64,000 nucleotides of DNA from positions 210,224,746-210,288,745 of the forward strand of contig CM073590.1 of assembly GCA_037074705.1 (NCBI GenBank), read 5' to 3'. A program made the translations under genes and the position numbers. The notes under the pieces are model-generated. The model was given only the letters and a program-made list of their open reading frames with translations. It was not told the origin of the DNA and ran no database searches. The stretch's first letter is position 1, and every line of letters starts with the position of its first letter. Below, piece after piece: positions 58,591-64,000 of the stretch. This DNA is from Zhengitettix transpicula (Eukaryota; Arthropoda; Insecta; Orthoptera; Tetrigidae).

Positions 58591-61500
58591 TAATATTATA
58601 AAGGTCAGATATATTATCATAATTCAGACTGTAACGAATCTTGTAATTTACCAGAACGTTTCTTGTACTATATATAATTTTAGTTTGTCGCGCGGTGACT
58701 AAATTAGTTACCCCTTAATTAACTTTTAAATTATTGCATAATGCGACACCGAGTTGTATTGGAAAGAATATATTTTTAATATATAATCATTTGTACGAAC
58801 AAAAATAGAAATATCTTAATAAAAATTTAATAACTACATTTAAGGACATAAAATACAGTAAAACATACATGTAAATGATAAACTAATTATTGTAATAAAA
58901 ATTATTTTACTATTAAATCTCACACGGCGATGTGTATACAACTGTGTTTATCAACGTGTATATGTTAGTCTAATTAACTAACAGTGAGGTATTAGTGGCA
59001 TTTCATATAATGAGTTAATTCTAACGAATCTGGATCTCGACGGTGACGGTCGAACGTTGTTGTTCAGAACAATCTGAGAACGGATCTGACTCTAGGCTAG
59101 CAGCGGCCGAACTTCCAGGCTAAAACGAAAGTATTTTCATGTGACGAAGCACATAATTTATGGCTCCTTCTTCATAATATCTCCAACTAATTTCTACTAC
59201 TCACTTATTTCACCCTTTCTAGACTGAAAATGTCGATATCTAGCTTTATACTAATTCTTTTCCGCAAAATTTTTGAAGATTCTAGACGTGCTTCTGACGC
59301 ATTTGGGTTCTGACATATATTTACGTATGACAGCTCCAAAATGCACTTTTATTTTCTGTCAGGAACTTCAGTTCATCGTCTATGCCTGTCTGGGCGTCCC
59401 GAAATTCTTCAGTTGTCACATCCCCGAATACTTCGACGTCCCCAAAGACAAAACGATATTTGAAACAATTACTTCGGCAATTTAATTTTTACGCTACAGC
59501 AATTCTTTTGCTTGATTGATTCCACGTTGGTTCTAGCCTATAACAATAATTTCTTCTTCATATAACGATTGCTATACCAATTTTGATTCTAGTTACGGGT
59601 CAAAGTTGTAAATATGAAAATACTATTATGAGGAATTCTATAAAAAGCAAGACACAAATCTCCGTAGAAAGACGAAGAAGTCGTAAAGTGTTTAACTCAA
59701 AATGCTTTTATTATTGATGTCCGCACTTATCCAACTAAAATTGTGGGGGACATAATCTTTATAAATGGTTATGAACGTTTCTTTCCCGATAGCAAATACA
59801 GCTCCACCGGTCTTCAGCTCACAGATATTACTTTTCGTAAATCACTGAAGATTTACAATCATGTGCTAAGCACAGGAAACAAATTACCTGGCTTCAATTT
59901 GACTAGTCGGAGGTTTGCAAAGTTGATTTATTAGCTCTATTAAACTTGAGGAAATATCATTCGAAAAGTAAAGAAAAATTAGCATTATAATGTTCATGGT
60001 CATAAAAGTAACCACGTAGTTTTCAGTGAGAAAATTTTATTTTAGTGTGCATGTTGAAACTGTCGACTGATGAATGTTTTTGTGACAGTGACTGGGCGAG
60101 GCGACGAAATTTACCTTCGTAAGATCAACGGAAATTACTGGGTTGGCGCCTTTTGTGCTACTCAATAATCGAAGTTTGTTTATTAATAAATAAGGTCATT
60201 TCTTCATTCAAAGCAGTGTCATTCGCTCTTCGATATTTGAAAATCCGGATGCCGGGAGGTAATTGTAATAAAACCTAATTTTGTGGACAAATATACACGA
60301 GAAATGATTCCATTGTTACTTTCAGCGATAAATTTCGTGTTTAAGGTAATGAACGAGGACGAGGCAATTTCACCGGCTTTAAATTGCAAAGTCCTGCCTT
60401 TCTAAATAAACTCATATGCCGTAAATAATTATGTTTTCAATTTTTCCCATCGACGTCTAAAAGTACGGACTTGGGGCCGCAATCCTTTTTTTTTTTTTTC
60501 ATGCGTTACGCGAATTCGCCCAGCGGTTTTAACCAAGCTCCTCGCTTTTTTAATAGATGCGTGAATTACTCAATAATTGGATCGAAGAGCAATTTTGGTT
60601 TCATTATTTCGAATATCACCGCAATTTGTCTGACATTCGCTCGCACCGATATAGCAAGGGAATGGAATAGAAAAAGTTGTTCTTCACTTAGTGACCACAT
60701 AGAATGGAGTAAGGGAACTTTCCCTTGATACACGCGTGCCTTGAATTTTCAGAAATTATTTTGATAATTATATATAATCTTATTTTCTAAATATGAATAA
60801 TCTGTATTTTAAATATGGTAAGCCGAAAATATTTATAATTTTTTACCAACACAAGGGATGTCGAGTGTAGAAAACACTGACATAATTAGTGTCCCTTTCC
60901 GCTGTTAACCGTATAAATTAGACAAATAAAATAATACATATGCATATCACAAAAATACTTTTACTTTAAGCAAGCGTATACGAAACAGTTATTAGTTGCC
61001 CAGTAATTATTCTTTATACGAAAGGTGTTTATACTCTGATTTAAGCTATATCTATTGCAATAAAAATTATTACCATGATGGAATTATTTTATAAACAGTA
61101 ATTATGTTTTGACCGTAGTAAATATCTCCAAATTGTATTCAGTAATCATGTTAAAATAAAAATTTCTACAATATCAACATATGCTTATTTATATTTGTCT
61201 TTACAACGAATTTTATTCCTAAAATGGCCTTAGTTTTTAATATAATGTTATACTGTTGCTTCAAAATGTTCTTAATTACTTTTGATTATTGGATCATCTA
61301 CCATATATACATACTCATTTCTTAAGCTTCAGATTAAATTTAAACATAATTAAAAGAATAGAGTATTAGTTTCTGTACGTGCTCCATGCTTGATAAATTT
61401 TTGATCAATTGTAGTCGAGTCACGTTATTCTTAGATTTAGTTGTCATTTAGTCACTTTCGTGTATTTAGCCCTATTTCTTTTCATCTAGTATCTTCTAAA

Positions 61501-61622
61501 ATCAGTAGAGTTTACTACCGAAAGTTGAGACTTTAATTCAGTATAATTTAATCCCTATGATTTTTGCCTGAGAAACTCATTGTAGTAACGAGTTTGAGCG
61601 ATAAAATTGGATTCACATTGGA
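58591..61622. other. AT-rich stretch without recognisable genes
   Basis: Chance ORFs at 59273-59485, 59743-59934 and 60471-60728 have no motifs. A poly-T run lies at about 60486-60499. A small GC-richer segment is at 59035-59120. Confidence 0.5.
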
Positions 61623-61950
61623 ACAGTCGGCCAGCTGCCTCCTACGCTGGTCCAGGCACGGAGAATGGAATGCCGTGTCCACCCATCAAACTCCTCTCCT
61701 GCCATCAGAAGTGAGTGGGACAAGTACCAAGCGCCCGACCTACCAGATGCAGGCTTTCTAGGGTTTGTCCTGCATCACTTTTAAGCGAAAGCCGGGTAGG
61801 ATAGTTAAACCACAGCCCGGAGTCCGTAGTTAACGCTTGGCTACCTTGCTCTACCCTTCCTGATCCCTCCTTTCAAATCCCTTCCTGTGCTATGAATGGG
61901 GAGTTGCCACCGTGAGGATTACCCTCAAGTAGCCTGTCACTCTAAAAAAA
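61623..61950 (+). repeat. Unclassified repeat R, copy 3 (longest)
   Basis: This is the 328-bp copy and the most complete. It runs from ACAGTCGGCCAGCTGCCTCC through GGGACAAGTACCAAGCGCCC, CTGCATCACTTTTAAGCG, GCCCGGAGTC, GGCTACCTTGCTCTACCC and AAATCCCTTCCTGTGCTATG to CACTCTAAAAAAA. The A-run at the end is shared with copy 1. No coding frame is conserved among the three copies. Confidence 0.65.
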
Positions 61951-62280
61951 CGTATGGTATGAAACTCAACAGACGTGATACTAATTCTCCCTCCGTTAAC
62001 CCGTATTAATTTAATAGCAGAAATTTGTTATATAAATTTATTAATATATTCATCCTATATGATTAAATTATAGTTACAAGTAATTATTGTCTCATATGAA
62101 ATATTTTGAATAATATGAATTTAGAATAGTAATTTTTAACGAAATAAAGTACTTAGAATTATATCATTCCCTTTTAAATAAGCAACATGCATATAAAATA
62201 ATTTGAGTTCAGAATAAATAAAGAATCTATTCTAAATATATTTATTAAAATGAAAACTTTACGTCTGTTTAGAAAATTTT
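61951..62280. other. AT-rich spacer
   Basis: Nothing recognised. Confidence 0.5.
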
Positions 62281-62421
62281 GAGTTTTGTCTACTGATTTG
62301 GGCAGTTGTGTCGATCCAGGCTTTTACGTTTCCTGCACCTGAAGAAAGGAACAAGGCTTCCAGAAACGTTATGTGGTATTTATATTATCACTTTTTTTGT
62401 CTGTATTTGGCTATGTTTCTT
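62281..62421 (+). mobile_element. Penelope-like relic, subfamily P1
   Basis: Plus-strand copy with GTTTTGTCTACTGATTTGGG and GCAGTTGTGTCGATCCAGGC, the hammerhead core, GTGGTATTTATATTATCAC and the tail TTTGTCTGTATTTGGCTATG. Confidence 0.6.
62339..62370 (+). ncRNA. Hammerhead-like motif, P1 type, both boxes intact
   Basis: CTGAAGA (62339-62345), A-A mismatch, stem II GGAA/TTCC with loop CAAGGC, GAAACGTT (62363-62370). Together with 44743-44774 this is the best-preserved P1 core. Confidence 0.6.
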
Positions 62422-64000
62422 CTAATTAATTTTCAATCAGACGTAATTTTTTTTAATTTAATTTAACACCATGTTCCTGCTCCGCCGTGGACCGTCATCA
62501 GATTAACAATGAAGAGGTTAATAATTATGGATATAATTGCATTAGCGGATAGTCACAGAATATAAAAAGAAAAGAAATAGCATAGATAAAATGTATGAAA
62601 GGTTTAAAGATTACGCATCATGTATAAAAATATTATAAATATTTCACGTTGAGGGAATTTTTGTTGTGCTTAATGTGTAACATTTCAGAAAATAATCTAG
62701 ACTTATCTAAAATTAGAATGCCGGGTGTCTCAAATATGTTTGTATATGATAGATAATTTATCACGTCGAAGCTTAACGTTAATTCTATGTTCATTAATTA
62801 CGCTAATGATGGCACTTTAATTTGACCTTTGCATATGGACGAACAATCATTTCATTTTAGTTGGTAATCAACACAATGAATTTTGTTTGTATCAAAATGG
62901 CAATTTTGTATAATTGGGGATAAGTTATAGATTGATTTGGTAATAAAATTCGTCTGCGTAAGTTTGAAAAAAAAAGTTTCTGAATTGCGTTCTGTTTATT
63001 ACCTTAAGAACGTCAAGATTAATTTCTCTCCAGATCACTAACGAGTTTTAGAATAATTTGTGAAAGTAAAGCTGGCCTTTTCAATCGAAGTTTTACAGTG
63101 GTGTAAGAATTTACTCATTATGAGTACCGAATACGAGTACTCGATAAATTTTCCCCGGTGAGAGAAATAAATAGACAGTCGCGTCATAATTTGATTACAA
63201 TTAATCACGTTGAGTATCCTGTACGATAAGCGATTGAGTTACATAAAATTTTACAGCTCGTCAAAGAGAACCCGGGACTTTGAGGACTTCCTTTCCAACT
63301 GTAGTGTGGACGCTCTGAATAGTCCACAGACTCCACCGTGTGTGTGGAACAAAAGAGATTCATTTCAAATACGACACCTGTAATTTTCTTCAACGGATAA
63401 TTGAGTTATACGTCGATGCTATAATTGCTATATAAATCATTAAGAAACTATTGTTACCGGCCGGGGGGGGGGGGGGGAATATGTCGCAATGCCTTGCCAA
63501 TTATCTGAATCGGACATTAGGAAATCCTGTTACTTACAGTGTGCGCGTTTATTTTGAAGCTGCTGTGAACGGCGAGGTAAGTTCCACTTAGGCGGAATGC
63601 GGGTTTTCTTGGAGTATCGACAGTAAGCCGTACTTGTAAGCTGCAGAGCCAATTAAGCCGCTACCAGATCCCATAGAGCAGTCGGCGCGGTCCAGGAATG
63701 CGGGTGAGACTTCATTCCCGGGTTCCTGACGCCGGCACAACCACGGGGATACTGGAAACTACGGCTTACAATACACGTATACTGTGCCTCGTTCGAGTAA
63801 ACAAGTAAAATGATTGTGATTCTGCCACCGTCGAATTTCAAATATATTTATCATTAAGTTCAAGTCTTACGGGAACCAGCTGCAGAGCCAGAAGAATATC
63901 GTAACCGGGTTGACCGTTACACGTTTTGAGGTGGTGTAGTGAGACAGGCAAAAAAATAAATGTTTTATTTACGTAGTAAATACAACACGACCTGTCAGTC
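62422..64000. other. AT-rich to mixed right end
   Basis: AT-rich to about 63400, then a 15-base G run (63463-63477) and a GC-richer stretch (63560-63780). That stretch has short minus frames and no recognised content. A gene or repeat may begin near the right edge, but nothing supports naming one. Confidence 0.4.
63463..63477. repeat. Poly-G run
   Basis: Fifteen consecutive G residues directly follow CCGGCC, in otherwise AT-rich DNA. It could be real or an assembly/sequencing uncertainty. Confidence 0.85.

Noticed and set aside
1..64000. CRISPR arrays, operons, bacterial-type promoters or phage genes
   Set aside because: The sequence is clearly eukaryotic. No regularly spaced identical repeats and no prokaryotic gene organisation were seen.

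Overview
The window looks like AT-rich, repeat-dominated, non-coding nuclear DNA from an animal, most likely an arthropod with a large genome. The reasons are a decayed mariner transposase, LTRs with an arthropod-style TATA/initiator promoter and a tRNA-Lys-type primer site, Penelope-like repeats, a tRNA-derived short repeat, abundant (TA)n microsatellites, and no long or operon-like reading frames. Species cannot be fixed from the sequence. I found no intact protein-coding gene, intact tRNA or rRNA gene, or CRISPR array.

Layout. 1-6.4 kb: a CpG-richer patch at the left edge, then a solo LTR of family A (451-1337), then AT-rich sequence with one hammerhead-like relic. 6.4-12 kb: a probable LTR of another family (6443-6966), then plain AT-rich DNA. 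12-16.7 kb: a TE cluster with a Helitron-like element carrying internal tandem units, two family A LTRs in the same orientation, and an oppositely oriented family B LTR with a visible promoter. 20.3-21.2 kb: a mariner pseudogene on the minus strand. 22-28.7 kb: a tandem pair of hammerhead-like motifs, a minus-strand family A solo LTR, a tRNA-derived short repeat, and another family A LTR with a primer-binding-site remnant. 28.7-42 kb: mostly AT-rich, with three CpG-richer patches further along the window overall, an unclassified repeat, two fold-back Penelope-like elements, a sixth family A LTR and a second Helitron-like copy. 44-63 kb: more Penelope-like relics (several as fold-back pairs), two more copies of the unclassified repeat, and two CpG-rich islands (52.8-53.2 and 55.5-56.0 kb) that look like plus-strand promoters. 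The first carries a good candidate for a first coding exon. Downstream sequence would then be intron of a gene that continues beyond the window or in pieces I cannot recognise.

The signal I find most interesting is a dispersed set of about fifteen short motifs resembling minimal hammerhead ribozymes (CTGANGA, a short stem II, then GAAACGTH). Most lie in Penelope-like repeats, and five or six pairs sit head-to-head inside fold-back structures. Stem II differs between copies in a compensatory way, which supports RNA-level selection in their source elements. The second clear story is a family of six approximately 0.86-0.98 kb LTRs. Three have perfect 4-bp target duplications (ATAT, ATAA, ATAT), and two are instead followed by remnants of a tRNA-Lys primer-binding site. 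This separates solo LTRs from truncated 5' ends.
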